NCBI RefSeq assembly: GCF_000377785.1 | Contig: NZ_KB898728.1 | Location: forward strand, 180,473 to 244,472 | DNA: 64,000 nt | DNA from: Thioalkalivibrio sp. ALJ24 | Lineage (GTDB): Bacteria > Pseudomonadota > Gammaproteobacteria > Ectothiorhodospirales > Ectothiorhodospiraceae | Direction: 5' to 3' | Shown here: positions 1 through 9,543 of the stretch, piece by piece | Position numbering within the stretch: position 1 is the stretch's first letter | How the letters are laid out: every line of letters starts with the position of its first letter | Notes under the pieces: generated by a model | The model's input: only the letters and a program-made list of their open reading frames with translations | Told to the model about the DNA's origin: nothing | Databases searched by the model: none | Position numbers and translations under genes: made by a program

Positions 1-1231
1 AGACCTGCATTGGCAGGCTGGTGGTCTTGACCTGCACCGTGCCGGCGTCCGGGACGTAATACTCCTCTTCCCCGACCAGGCGCTGCGCAATCACCCGCGC
101 CTGGGCCCGCAGCGCACCCACATACGGCCGCAGGGTGCCGTCGAACTCGGCGCAGTCCCCCAGCGCGCGGATCGCCGGATCCGAGGTCGCCAGCGTCGCA
201 TCCACCCGGATACCGCGATCGCAGGCCAGACCGGCCCCCACCGCCAGATCGATGTTCGGCTGCAGCCCGAGCGCGGTGATCACCACATCGGCCTCCAGGG
301 TCTCGCCGGTCGTCAGGGTCAGGCGCGAAGCGGGCCGTGCCGGCTCCCCCGCATCCAGCCGGGTGACCGAGGTGCCGGTGTACAGCGCCACCCCGCGCCC
401 GGCCAGTGCGGCCGCCAGGTCCTCGCCCAGCTGCGGCGGCGCCAGCCCGGCCAGCGGCTGGCCGGCGAGCTCGATCAGATCCACGCGGCAGCCGCCGGCG
501 GTCAGGTCATCGGCCAGCTCGCAGCCGACCAGGCCGCCCCCCACGATGGCCACCCGGGCCCCCACGCCCAGCTCGTCGCGCAGGCCACGGTAGTCATCGA
601 GGGTGTTCACTACCCGCGGCGCGGGGCCGTTGCCGGGGATGTCCAGACGCCGCGGACTCGCGCCGCTGGCCAGGACCAGATCGCCATACGGGATGCCGCC
701 ACGCGGGGTGATCAGGCGCCGGCGCCCGCGGTCGATGTCGAGCAGGCGCACGTGCGGCAACAGTTCGATGCCCAGCCGCTCGGCACGCGCGGGTCCGGAC
801 TCCTCGACCAGCGCGTCCGGTTCTGCGCCGCGCGCACAGGCGGTGGAGATCCGCGGCTTGGTGTAATAGTCACCGCGATCCGCGGTCACCAGGCGGATAC
901 CGCGCTCGGGGTCGCGGGCACGCAGTTCCTCGGCCACCGCCCAGCCGGCCATGCCACCGCCGACGATCACCACCGCCTCGGGGTCATCCGCCAGCGGACT
1001 GCGCCAGGCCTGCGCCGCGGCGTCCTGCACCGGATCCTCGGCCCGCGGCTGCAGGCGGTCGAAGTCAGCCTTGGTGACGTTGCAGTCGGGGCAGTACCAG
1101 TCGTCCGGGATGTCCTCGAACCGGGTGCCCGGCGGCAGACCCGAGTCCGGGTCACCCTTCGCCTCGTCGTAGATGTAGCCGCACACGCGGCAGATGTAGC
1201 GTCGATATTCGGTTTCGGCTTCAGCAGACAT
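1..1231 (-). CDS. Rubredoxin / NAD(P)H:rubredoxin reductase fusion (3' end outside window)
   Basis: The N-terminal ~55 residues form a rubredoxin with two knuckles, CRVCGY and CPDCNV, that should bind one Fe(Cys)4 centre. A FAD-dependent pyridine nucleotide-disulfide oxidoreductase follows. It has a first dinucleotide fold ([10 protein letters not shown]), a second NAD(P)H fold ([14 protein letters not shown]) and a late GDCAEF motif that contacts FAD. The protein should pass electrons from NAD(P)H through FAD to its own rubredoxin and then to a partner oxidase, monooxygenase or peroxide reductase. The start ATG at 1231 shares one base with the stop of the DUF302 gene, so it is the last visible gene of the osmC-led operon. 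The C-terminus runs off the window. The flavoprotein encoded two genes upstream is the obvious acceptor, which is an inference. Confidence 0.9.
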   Translation of the reverse strand, partial: MSAEAETEYRRYICRVCGYIYDEAKGDPDSGLPPGTRFEDIPDDWYCPDCNVTKADFDRLQPRAEDPVQDAAAQAWRSPLADDPEAVVIVGGGMAGWAVAEELRARDPERGIRLVTADRGDYYTKPRISTACARGAEPDALVEESGPARAERLGIELLPHVRLLDIDRGRRRLITPRGGIPYGDLVLASGASPRRLDIPGNGPAPRVVNTLDDYRGLRDELGVGARVAIVGGGLVGCELADDLTAGGCRVDLIELAGQPLAGLAPPQLGEDLAAALAGRGVALYTGTSVTRLDAGEPARPASRLTLTTGETLEADVVITALGLQPNIDLAVGAGLACDRGIRVDATLATSDPAIRALGDCAEFDGTLRPYVGALRAQARVIAQRLVGEEEYYVPDAGTVQVKTTSLPMQV

Positions 1232-1614
1232 CACGCAACCTCCGGCAGACCGGCGACAATGGCCTCGAACAGCGGATCCAGCTCCGCACCCAGCGCATCC
1301 AGGTCGGCGCTGCCCCACGGCGCGAAGACCTCCGACGGGCGCCGCGCCACGACGTGCAGCTGTTCCCCGTCACCCCACACGTGGATGCGCAGCGGGATAT
1401 CGATACCCGCGGGCTTGCAGGCCTCCCACACCCGCAGGGCATAACGCGGGTGGAAGACCTCGAGGATGCGGTCGACCGGGACCTCGGCCCCGATCATCGC
1501 CGCGTTGGCCTGGCCGTTGATCTCGGCGGCCACGCGCAGGCCCTGCGCCTCCACGGCCTCTTTCAGGGCCGCCACGGCCGCTTCGGCGTCGAGTTTGGTG
1601 GTGGTTTCCAGCAT
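1231..1614 (-). CDS. DUF302 family protein
   Basis: This 127-residue soluble protein matches the DUF302 pattern: an alternating helix/strand fold with the family-like segment [16 protein letters not shown] followed by [11 protein letters not shown]302 proteins often sit in sulfur- or redox-related operons and have no agreed reaction. No cysteine pair or metal motif stands out here. The ATG at 1614 has a strong GGAGGAG ribosome site. The gene lies between the acyl-CoA dehydrogenase-like gene (21 bases away) and the rubredoxin reductase (one-base overlap), so it should be co-transcribed from the sigma-54 promoter near 3410. Function unknown. Confidence 0.85.
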   Translation of the reverse strand: MLETTTKLDAEAAVAALKEAVEAQGLRVAAEINGQANAAMIGAEVPVDRILEVFHPRYALRVWEACKPAGIDIPLRIHVWGDGEQLHVVARRPSEVFAPWGSADLDALGAELDPLFEAIVAGLPEVA

Positions 1615-1635
1615 GATGTCTCCTCCGGGCGCCGG

Positions 1636-2772
1636 TCAGTGGGCGTGGATACGCGCCAGCTCCTTGCGCAGATGCTTGATGGCGGGCGTAACGATGGCCA
1701 CGAAATAGGATTCGCGCAGCTTGCGCTGGGCGGCCGCGCTGGACAGGTAACCGCGCGCCCCGCTGTGCAGCAGCGCGGACTGCGACGCCCGCAGCGCCAG
1801 TTCCGAACCGGTCAGGCGCATCTGCAGCACGTCGGAAAAGAACGCGTCACTGGTGTCGAAGGGGTCGCGTGCCAGGGCATAGGTCGCCTGGCGTGCGTCT
1901 TCCAGAACCTCTTCCAGCTCACCCGCTTGGTCGTCGAGATAGCCGTTCACGTGCGACAGGGTCTCGTTGGCCTCGTGCATGGTGTTGATGCAGCCCTCGA
2001 TCAGGCCCAGGCCCATGCCCATCTGCAGCAGCACGAAACCGGGACGGATGCGCTGGATGTACTCCGGCAGGGGATCCGCCAGCACATGCTCGTCGGGCAC
2101 GAACACCCGGTCGAAATGGCAGCCGAAGGTGCGCGACCCCTCCAGGGCGATGAACTCGGGGCACGGGGTCAGGCTGAACCCGGGATCGGCACAATTGATC
2201 ACGGCCATCAGCGGACGCGGGTTGTCGCCGGTGGTGCGGAAGATCGCGCCGAAGTAGTGATCGTCGCCCAGATTGGACACCCACGGCAGTGCCCCGGACA
2301 CCACATAGCCGCCGTCCACGCGTTCGGCCGAGAGCTTGAGCTCCTCGATGCTGGCGAACCATTTCATTGGATTGGACAGCGCGGTGGCGCCGAACGCCTC
2401 GCCGTTGGCCAGCTTCGGCAGCACCTCGCGCTTGAGCGTGGTGGAATCACTGTTCTCCACGTACCAGGCGCAGGCGTTCTGGCACCAGGCAACGAATCCG
2501 GTGGTCATGCATTCGGCGGAGATCACCTCCTCGGCGCGGATCGCGGACACCAGGTCCGTGGCCCCCGCGGGGTTCTGACTGGCCAGATGCGCATTGAACG
2601 CACCCAGCTGCCCGGCCTGATGCAGGAATTCCTCGGGGTAATGGCCGTCACGGTCGATGCGGACGGTGAGCGGGGCAAGCTGCCCCGCCACCAGGTCCCG
2701 CAGCCCGTCCTCGGCGTACACCGGTGCGGAGACCGGCGCCACCCCCGTTGCTTGTTCACGGGTCTCGAGCAT
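1636..2772 (-). CDS. Acyl-CoA dehydrogenase-fold flavoprotein, possibly a flavin monooxygenase
   Basis: The 378-residue protein has the acyl-CoA dehydrogenase layout: helical N-domain, central beta domain (GGYVVSGALPWVSN, then FIALEGSRTFGCHFDRVFVP) and a C-terminal helical domain. In ordinary family members the C-domain carries a catalytic Glu in a motif like IYEGT. The equivalent stretch here reads FVAIVTPAIKHL, with no Glu. Loss of that base is typical of DszC-like group D monooxygenases, which use the fold with reduced flavin. With OsmC, DUF302 and a rubredoxin reductase in one operon, I infer an oxidative reaction on a small imported compound rather than beta-oxidation. The start at 2772 has a GAGGAG site. 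The substrate cannot be read from sequence. Confidence 0.85.
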   Translation of the reverse strand: MLETREQATGVAPVSAPVYAEDGLRDLVAGQLAPLTVRIDRDGHYPEEFLHQAGQLGAFNAHLASQNPAGATDLVSAIRAEEVISAECMTTGFVAWCQNACAWYVENSDSTTLKREVLPKLANGEAFGATALSNPMKWFASIEELKLSAERVDGGYVVSGALPWVSNLGDDHYFGAIFRTTGDNPRPLMAVINCADPGFSLTPCPEFIALEGSRTFGCHFDRVFVPDEHVLADPLPEYIQRIRPGFVLLQMGMGLGLIEGCINTMHEANETLSHVNGYLDDQAGELEEVLEDARQATYALARDPFDTSDAFFSDVLQMRLTGSELALRASQSALLHSGARGYLSSAAAQRKLRESYFVAIVTPAIKHLRKELARIHAH

Positions 2773-2789
2773 TACGGGTCTCCTCGGCC

Positions 2790-3338
2790 TCAGGCCTTTT
2801 CCACGGCCACGTTGACCGGATTGCGCATGGTGTTGGCGACCGGCGACCAGAAGTCGGCGTGCGCCACCAGTTCCTTCAGCTCTTCCTCGCTGGCGTCCCC
2901 TTCGAGGTCGACCTTCACGCGGATGTCGGTGAAGCCCAGGCGCTTGGACTTGTCGGTGTCGCCCACGCCCCAGACCGCGGTCACGTTGATGTCGCCCTCC
3001 AGCGAGAGCTCCAGTTTGGTCAGGGTGATGCCGCGATCGATGGCGTTGGCGTGCATCCCCACCGACAGACAGGCCCCCAGGCTGGCCAGTGCGGCCTCGG
3101 AGGGGTTGGGCGCGGTGTCATCGCCCAGCAGATGCGGCGGCTCGTCGATCACGTGGGCATCCAGGTCACGCACGTAGGTCAGGTTGCGGAACTTGCCTTC
3201 GCAGACGGTGCGCGCCTTGAGGGTCACGACGTTTTCGGGGTTGGCCTTGCCCTTTTCGGCGAGATTGTTCAGACCATCGTGGTCGATGGGTTCCAGGGCA
3301 TTCATGGAAATGGCGGTGGTGGCTTCGGCGGTCGACAT
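2790..3338 (-). CDS. OsmC family protein lacking the second catalytic Cys
   Basis: The 182-residue protein has the OsmC/Ohr fold. The conserved segment NPSEAALASLGACLSVGM carries the first family Cys. The second Cys, normally at the start of a CPV/CPI motif, is replaced: the protein reads HADFWSPVANTM. It may therefore not be a standard thiol peroxidase, although another thiol (ARTVCEGKF) is present near the N-terminus. The ATG at 3338 is preceded by AGGAGACC. A longer open frame exists upstream but runs through the promoter region. It is the first gene of a four-gene leftward operon driven by the sigma-54 promoter at 3404-3419. Confidence 0.9.
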   Translation of the reverse strand: MSTAEATTAISMNALEPIDHDGLNNLAEKGKANPENVVTLKARTVCEGKFRNLTYVRDLDAHVIDEPPHLLGDDTAPNPSEAALASLGACLSVGMHANAIDRGITLTKLELSLEGDINVTAVWGVGDTDKSKRLGFTDIRVKVDLEGDASEEELKELVAHADFWSPVANTMRNPVNVAVEKA

Positions 3339-3403
3339 GATCAGGTCTCCTGATGGTTTGTTCGTTCGTTGCCCGAACCGATTGGCCGGGTCGCCGGTCC
3401 CGT

Positions 3404-3419
3404 TGCAGAAGCCGTGCCA
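3404..3419 (-). promoter_or_regulatory. Sigma-54 (-24/-12) promoter of the osmC operon
   Basis: On the minus strand the sequence reads TGGCACGGCTTCTGCA. The GG and GC doublets have the invariant 10-base spacing of the RpoN consensus TGGCACG-N4-TTGCA; only one -12 base (C for T) differs. It lies about 65 bases before the osmC ATG and is nearly the same as the cyanase promoter (TGGCACGG-N4-CTGCA). Confidence 0.8.
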
Positions 3420-3507
3420 TGTTTGCGTAACTGGCTTCATGGCGCGGCCTGCACGGGCCACTCCGGCAGAAGGATCGACCCCGGACCGCCTCCGAGGTCG
3501 CCCTGTA

Positions 3508-3548
3508 CGGACAAATACGACGAATTGTCCGGTCATTGCACCGACATT
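3508..3548. promoter_or_regulatory. Candidate enhancer (UAS) of the sigma-54 activator, with dyad
   Basis: Arms CGGACAA (3508-3514) and TTGTCCG (3525-3531) form a perfect inverted repeat with a 10-base spacer. The same ordered blocks CGGACAA, ACGACGAAT, CGGTCA and CGACATT recur upstream of the cyanase promoter (8754-8789). The element is about 90-130 bases upstream of the osmC promoter and about 200 bases upstream of the ABC promoter, a usual range for enhancer-binding proteins. A further dyad, TGGTGC-AGC-GCACCA, lies at 3559-3573. The rest of the 3339-3825 divergent region holds only the two promoters. Confidence 0.6.
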
Positions 3549-3744
3549 GACGCCAAAGTGGTGCAGCGCACCATGACGAAACGTCGCCCGGCTCCCGCAC
3601 CGGACCCGGAGCGAGACCCTTCACCTACTCCTTTGCACGGACCGCCCCGCCCCCGCGATACCGCATCAGGTGGCCATTTGCGCCGGCCGACAGCCACCCG
3701 ATTCCCCACCGGGCCTCACTACCCGGGAAGATTGCGGGGAGATC

Positions 3745-3760
3745 TGGCACGCCTCTTGTA
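3745..3760 (+). promoter_or_regulatory. Sigma-54 promoter of the ABC importer operon
   Basis: TGGCACGCCTCTTGTA matches the RpoN consensus at every -24 base and at all -12 bases but one (TTGTA for TTGCA). It lies 66 bases before the ATPase start codon and points away from the osmC promoter. Confidence 0.8.
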
Positions 3761-3825
3761 AGGACTCCGTTGAGCGCGCCGTGAGATCCACGGCCCATCA
3801 ACGTTCCGCGACGAGGAGCCACGCC

Positions 3826-4689
3826 ATGGGCGCAGCCATCTCCATCGACTACATCACGCATCACTATCCGAAGCAGAAGGACCCGACGCTCAAGGACATC
3901 GAGCTGACCGTGCGGCCCGGGGAGACCATCGCCCTGATCGGCCAGAGCGGCTGTGGCAAGTCCACCCTGCTGCACATGCTCGCGGGCCTGCTGATCCCCA
4001 GCGAGGGCGCCGTGCGCATCAACGGACACCAGGTCATCAAGCCCAGCCCGCGCTGGAACATGATGTTCCAGAAGCCGTCGCTTTACCCGTGGATGACCGT
4101 CCGCCGCAACACCTCGCTGGGACTGATCTTCCAGGGTCGCCGCGACGGCATGAACAAGCGGGTTGATGCCCTGCTGGAGACCGTGGGCCTCGCCGACAAG
4201 GCCGAGGTCAACGTGCAGTCGCTGTCCGGCGGCCAGCAGCAGCGCGTGGCCCTGGCCCGCAGCCTGGCCACCGACCCGGAACTCCTGCTGCTGGACGAGC
4301 CGTTCTCCGCCCTCGACGCCTTCACCAAGGTCGAGCTGCAGGAAGAGGTCAGCCGTCTGTCACAGGAGCGGGGGATCACCGTGGTGTTCGTCACCCACGA
4401 CATCGAGGAGGCCATTGCGATGGCCGACCGCGTGGTCGTGATGGGCTCCAACCCCGGCACGCTGAAGCACGAGCTGACGGTGGAACTGCCGCACCCGCGC
4501 GACCGCGCCGGTGCGCGCTTTAACGAACTCAAGGCCGAACTGATGGAGTTCTTCGGCGCCACCCGCCATCCCGCCGCGCGCCGCGAGGACACCGACGCCA
4601 CCGCGCCCGACGCCCCGGAAGAGGGGTCTGCCGCGGCCGAATCCGAACCCGATTCCGAATCCGGGCGCCGCGCCATCCGCGCGGCCTGA
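3826..4689 (+). CDS. ABC importer ATPase, nitrate/sulfonate/cyanate (NrtD/SsuB/CynD) type
   Basis: The 287-residue ATP-binding subunit has Walker A GQSGCGKST, signature LSGGQQQR, Walker B LLLLDEPFSALD and the switch His in VTHDIEEA. The ATG at 3826 has a GAGGAG site 7 bases upstream and sits just downstream of the sigma-54 promoter; a longer in-frame reading starting near 3670 would run through that promoter and is rejected. The last ~45 residues are an acidic, disordered tail rich in Glu, Ala and Pro. It is followed by the substrate-binding protein and the permease. Family membership fits uptake of a small anion such as cyanate, nitrate or a sulfonate; cyanate is favoured by the linked cyanase. 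Confidence 0.92.
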   Translation: MGAAISIDYITHHYPKQKDPTLKDIELTVRPGETIALIGQSGCGKSTLLHMLAGLLIPSEGAVRINGHQVIKPSPRWNMMFQKPSLYPWMTVRRNTSLGLIFQGRRDGMNKRVDALLETVGLADKAEVNVQSLSGGQQQRVALARSLATDPELLLLDEPFSALDAFTKVELQEEVSRLSQERGITVVFVTHDIEEAIAMADRVVVMGSNPGTLKHELTVELPHPRDRAGARFNELKAELMEFFGATRHPAARREDTDATAPDAPEEGSAAAESEPDSESGRRAIRAA

Positions 4690-4733
4690 CCCCCGACCGT
4701 CCCGACTGCCCCGAACCCGAGAGGAACCTCACC

Positions 4734-6017
4734 ATGTGCAACTGCGACAACCACCACGATATCGACGCGGAACTCGACCGCATCCTTGGCGGCAGCCTGT
4801 CCCGCCGCACCTTCCTGCGCTCGGCGGCCGCCGGCTCGCTGGTCGCCGGCACCGGCCTGGCCGCCCCGGGCTCTCTGCTGGCTGCACAGCCCGATCTGGA
4901 AGACGCGGAGCCCGACGTGAGCGATTTCGACGGCGTCGTGCGCATCGGCTACATCCCCATCACTGACGCCGCCGCCCTGCTGGTCGCCCACTCCGAAGGC
5001 TACTTCGAGGACGAGGGCCTGGAGGTCGCCGAACCGGAGCTGATCCGTGGCTGGTCGCCGCTGATCGAATCCTTCGCGGCCAACCGCTTCAACCTGGTCC
5101 ACCTGCTCAAGCCGATCCCGCTGTGGATGCGCTACCAGAACAACTTCCCGGCCAAGATCATGTCCTGGGCCCACACCAACGGCTCGGCGGTGGTTACCGG
5201 CCGCCACGTGGAGGTCAACGACTTCTCCGACATGGGCGGCATGAGCGTGGCCGTGCCCTACTGGTACTCCATGCACAACGTCGTCATGCAGATGGCCCTG
5301 CGCGATGCGGGCCTGAAGCCGGTCATCAAGGACCAGGGCGCCGACCTTGCCGAGGACGAGGTCAACCTGATGCTGATGCCGCCGCCGGACATGCCGCCGG
5401 CCCTGGCCGCGCGCTCGATCGACGCCTTCATCGTCGCCGAGCCCTTCAACGCCGCCGGCGAGATGCTGGCCCACGGCAACCTGCTGCGCTTCACCGGCGA
5501 CATCTGGAAGAACCACCCCTGCTGCGTGGTGTGCATGAACGAGGAACTGACCGACCGCGAGCCGGAATGGACGCAGAAGACCATGAACGCGGTGGTGCGC
5601 GCCCAGGGGCACATCCAGGACAACAAGAAGGAGATCGCCCACCTGCTCTCGCGCGACGGCAAGGGCTACCTGCCGATGCCGTCGGAGGTGGTCGAACGCG
5701 CGATGACCAACTACGCCGACGACACCACCTATACCGACTCCGGCGCGATCCGCCACGCCGACTGGGGCAACGGCCGCATCGACTTCTCCCCGTGGCCCTA
5801 CCCGTCGGCGACGAAGATGCTGGTCGGGGCAATGAACGAGACCCTGGTCGGCGGCGACACCACCTTCCTCTCGGGCCTGGACCCCGAAGAGGTGGCCGAT
5901 GACCTGGTCAACTACGAGTTCGTCGAGAAGGCGATGGAGAAACACACCGCCTGGCACAACGCGCCCGGCGTGGACATGGATTCGCCGTTCGCCCGCGAGG
6001 AGGTCGTGAAGCTATGA
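4734..6017 (+). CDS. Tat-exported ABC substrate-binding protein, NrtA/SsuA/CynA type
   Basis: The 427-residue protein carries a twin-arginine signal (SRRTFLR at about residues 22-28, then a hydrophobic Ala/Gly run ending near LLAAQ). The mature part has the NMT1/NrtA-like periplasmic fold: VRIGYIPITDAAALLVAHSEG at the start, and a later IDAFIVAEPFNAAGE segment typical of the ligand-cleft hinge region. Unusually, a Cys/His-rich leader, MCNCDNHHD, precedes the Tat motif. A CCVVC cluster lies in the second lobe. The RBS is GAGAGGA. Its stop overlaps the permease start by four bases, so the two are translationally coupled. Ligand not determinable; cyanate, nitrate or sulfonate are the family options. 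Confidence 0.9.
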   Translation: MCNCDNHHDIDAELDRILGGSLSRRTFLRSAAAGSLVAGTGLAAPGSLLAAQPDLEDAEPDVSDFDGVVRIGYIPITDAAALLVAHSEGYFEDEGLEVAEPELIRGWSPLIESFAANRFNLVHLLKPIPLWMRYQNNFPAKIMSWAHTNGSAVVTGRHVEVNDFSDMGGMSVAVPYWYSMHNVVMQMALRDAGLKPVIKDQGADLAEDEVNLMLMPPPDMPPALAARSIDAFIVAEPFNAAGEMLAHGNLLRFTGDIWKNHPCCVVCMNEELTDREPEWTQKTMNAVVRAQGHIQDNKKEIAHLLSRDGKGYLPMPSEVVERAMTNYADDTTYTDSGAIRHADWGNGRIDFSPWPYPSATKMLVGAMNETLVGGDTTFLSGLDPEEVADDLVNYEFVEKAMEKHTAWHNAPGVDMDSPFAREEVVKL

Positions 6018-6853
6018 ACCGCGACGTCACATTCGACATGCCGGCCACCCCCGGGGAATGGGGGTGGGCCTCCCTGCGCTCCCTGAACCACCTGCGCCGG
6101 GCGCTGCAGTATCCGGTACTGGGCATCGCCGGACTGCTCGCCCTGTGGTGGTGGGGTGGCTGGGTGATCGCCAACAACCCCGACACCATGGCGTTCGCCA
6201 GCTTCGCCCCCGGGCCCACGCTGGCCGCGTTCTGGGACCTAGTGAGCTCCGGACAGGTATGGTCGCCGATCGAGTCCAGCCTGCACCGGGTCGGTTTCGG
6301 CCTGCTCTACGCGATCCTGATCGGGGTCCCGCTGGGCGTGATGATCGGCTACTTCAACGTGCTGCGCGAAACCACCCACGTGCCGTTCCAGTTCCTGCGC
6401 ATGATCTCGCCGCTGGCTTGGATGCCGATCGCGGTGCTGGCCTTCGCCACCTGGGATGCAGCGATCATCTTCCTGATCGCCATCGCCGCGGTCTGGCCAA
6501 TCACCTACGCCACCGCACACGGGGTGCAGCGTATCGATCCGATGTGGCTCAAGGTCGGCTCCAACCTGGGCGCCAACCCGTACCACACGCTGCGCTACAT
6601 CGTGATGCCCGCGATCGCCCAGGACGTGTTCGCCGGCATCCGCCTGGCGGTGGGTGTGGCCTGGATTGTGCTGGTCCCGGCCGAATACCTGGGGGTGACC
6701 TCGGGCCTTGGCTACGCCATCAACGATGCCCGCGACACGCTCGAGTACGACAAGCTGGCCGCCTTCGTGCTGGTGATCGGCCTGATCGGCTACATGCTGG
6801 ACGCCATCTGCGTGCGCCTGATCCGGCGCAGCAGCTACCACGCCCAGGGCTGA
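6014..6853 (+). CDS. ABC importer permease, NrtB/SsuC/CynB type
   Basis: The 279-residue inner-membrane protein has about six transmembrane segments and the EAA-type cytoplasmic loop (VGSNLGANPYHTLRYIVMPA) that docks the ATPase. It completes the importer with the two upstream genes. The ATG lies within the SBP stop (ATGA overlap) and a GAGGAGG site sits in the SBP 3' end. The last codons form the first half of a 15-base tandem repeat, and a strong hairpin terminator follows 27 bases after the stop. Confidence 0.92.
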   Translation: MNRDVTFDMPATPGEWGWASLRSLNHLRRALQYPVLGIAGLLALWWWGGWVIANNPDTMAFASFAPGPTLAAFWDLVSSGQVWSPIESSLHRVGFGLLYAILIGVPLGVMIGYFNVLRETTHVPFQFLRMISPLAWMPIAVLAFATWDAAIIFLIAIAAVWPITYATAHGVQRIDPMWLKVGSNLGANPYHTLRYIVMPAIAQDVFAGIRLAVGVAWIVLVPAEYLGVTSGLGYAINDARDTLEYDKLAAFVLVIGLIGYMLDAICVRLIRRSSYHAQG

Positions 6854-6868
6854 CACGCCCAGGGCTCA
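6839..6868. repeat. 15-base tandem duplication across the permease stop codon
   Basis: CACGCCCAGGGCTGA (6839-6853) is followed directly by CACGCCCAGGGCTCA (6854-6868). Only the penultimate base differs, and the first copy supplies the stop codon. Confidence 0.9.
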
Positions 6869-6880
6869 CCTACCCTCCAC

Positions 6881-6911
6881 GGGTCCGGCCTCTCCGGCCG
6901 GGCCCTTTCTT
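6881..6911 (+). terminator. Rho-independent terminator after the ABC operon
   Basis: GGGTCCGGCC (6881-6890) pairs with GGCCGGGCCC (6896-6905) across a 5-base loop, with one G-U pair, and TTTCTT follows. It separates the importer operon from the activator gene. Confidence 0.8.
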
Positions 6912-6969
6912 CCGCCGCGGCACCCCGTTCGTTCCCGCACCGGTCTCTGCACCGTACCCCTGCATACCC

Positions 6970-6984
6970 GCACCACCCCGGTGC
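6970..6984. promoter_or_regulatory. NtrC-like binding site upstream of the activator gene
   Basis: GCACC-ACCCC-GGTGC has the arms and spacing of the NtrC site (GCAC-N7-GTGC). It lies 53-67 bases before a possible -24/-12 element at 7037-7052. The match is short in very GC-rich DNA, so chance is possible. Confidence 0.35.
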
Positions 6985-7036
6985 ACCCCGCATTACCTCC
7001 ATCGCGCCCGCATGCGGCCTGGCCCATACGTGCTGC

Positions 7037-7051
7037 TGGCAGGGTTTCTGC

Positions 7052-7052
<1 letters not shown>
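7037..7052 (+). promoter_or_regulatory. Possible sigma-54 element at the activator start
   Basis: TGGCAGGGTTTCTGCA keeps the GG/GC spacing and the CTGCA -12 form of the two good promoters, with one changed -24 base. It overlaps the ATG at 7052. If used, translation would start at the in-frame ATG 7064 with almost no leader. It may equally be just a Shine-Dalgarno region (GGCAGGG) for the 7052 start. Confidence 0.3.
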
Positions 7053-8737
<1,685 letters not shown>

Positions 8738-8738
8738 C

Positions 8739-8789
8739 TGTCCGGCGCCCCGCCGGACAATGACGACGAATACGGTCAATAACGACATT
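8739..8789. promoter_or_regulatory. Hairpin plus candidate enhancer upstream of cyanase
   Basis: TGTCCGGC (8739-8746) and GCCGGACA (8752-8759) form an 8-base stem without a T-tract, which could weakly terminate the activator transcript. Its right arm begins the block series CGGACAA, ACGACGAAT, CGGTCA, CGACATT shared with 3508-3548. The element lies 70-105 bases upstream of the cyanase -24 box, which fits an activator site. Confidence 0.55.
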
Positions 8790-8858
8790 TTGTCTATCCC
8801 TGGCGGCCCCTCGGCACCAATCACTCCCTTGGAATGGACAATCTGGACGCCACCCACG

Positions 8859-8874
8859 TGGCACGGGATCTGCA
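8859..8874 (+). promoter_or_regulatory. Sigma-54 promoter of cyanase
   Basis: TGGCACGGGATCTGCA carries the full -24 consensus and the same -12 variant (CTGCA) as the osmC promoter. The cyanase ATG is 46 bases downstream, behind an AGGAGA ribosome site. Confidence 0.82.
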
Positions 8875-8920
8875 AAGTCTTCGGCGGGAACACTGATCCG
8901 ACCCCATCCAGGAGACTTCC

Positions 8921-9367
8921 ATGTCCATGAGCAAGACCGAAATGACCGCCACCATCCTCGAGGCCAAGGAGAGCCGCGCCGCGACCTGGGCCGGCATCGC
9001 CGAGGCCACCGGCCTGCACGAGGTCTACGTGACCTCGGCCTGCTACGGCATGAACCACCTTGATCCCGAGGCCGCCGACCGGCTCGCCGCGTTCCTCGAT
9101 CTCGGGCCGGACGTGTCGAAGGCCCTGCAGGCCTTCCCGCACAAGCACTGGGACAAGACCATCCCGACCGATCCGGTGATCTACCGCTTCTACGAGGCGA
9201 TCAACGTGTACGGTGACACCATGAAGGCGCTGATCCACGAGAAGTTCGGCGACGGCATCATGAGCGCCATCGACTTCACCATGGACATCGACAAGGTCGA
9301 GGATCCCAAGGGCGACCGGGTGAAGATCACCTGGAACGGCAAGTTCCTGCCCTACAAGAGCTGGTGA
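8921..9367 (+). CDS. cynS: Cyanate hydratase (cyanase)
   Basis: The 148-residue protein converts cyanate and bicarbonate to ammonia and CO2 via carbamate. It has the small helical N-domain and the C-terminal catalytic domain of the family. The catalytic trio is recognisable: Arg89 and Glu92 in IYRFYEAI, and Ser115 in GIMSAIDF. Length is close to that of E. coli CynS (156). It stands alone behind its own sigma-54 promoter, downstream of the activator gene, instead of in a cynTSX operon. The product ammonia can feed nitrogen assimilation; cyanate could come from outside or from thiocyanate metabolism in sulfur-oxidising relatives (inference). Confidence 0.97.
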   Translation: MSMSKTEMTATILEAKESRAATWAGIAEATGLHEVYVTSACYGMNHLDPEAADRLAAFLDLGPDVSKALQAFPHKHWDKTIPTDPVIYRFYEAINVYGDTMKALIHEKFGDGIMSAIDFTMDIDKVEDPKGDRVKITWNGKFLPYKSW

Positions 9368-9402
9368 CCGCCGGCCGCCCGGCCCTGTTCTGATCACCCC
9401 CC

Positions 9403-9430
9403 GCCCGCCCGCGGTCGTCCCCGGGCGGGC
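9403..9430 (+). terminator. Candidate terminator after cyanase
   Basis: GCCCGCCCG (9403-9411) pairs with CGGGCGGGC (9422-9430) around a 10-base loop. The trailing sequence is only mildly T-containing (CTCTG). Confidence 0.5.
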
Positions 9431-9471
9431 CTCTGCCGCCCACGCCTGCCCCCACACCCCTTGCGGGGACG

Positions 9472-9504
9472 AAAGGTTCCCGAATCAAACCTTTGTGCGC
9501 AAAG
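9472..9504. promoter_or_regulatory. Overlapping inverted repeats before the PhnD-GGDEF-EAL gene
   Basis: AAAGGTT (9472-9478) and AACCTTT (9488-9494) form a perfect 7-base dyad with a 9-base spacer. A second dyad, CTTTG-TGCG-CAAAG (9491-9504), overlaps it. They lie 40-70 bases before the start at 9544 and stand out as A/T-richer than their surroundings. Candidate operator; regulator unknown. Confidence 0.45.
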
Positions 9505-9543
9505 ACAAGCATCCAAAGCCCGGTTCGTAGTAGGCTGACCGGC

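Noticed and set aside
8739-8759. Intrinsic terminator for the activator gene
   Set aside because: The 8-base stem lacks a T-tract and coincides with the shared enhancer blocks, so a regulatory role is as likely.
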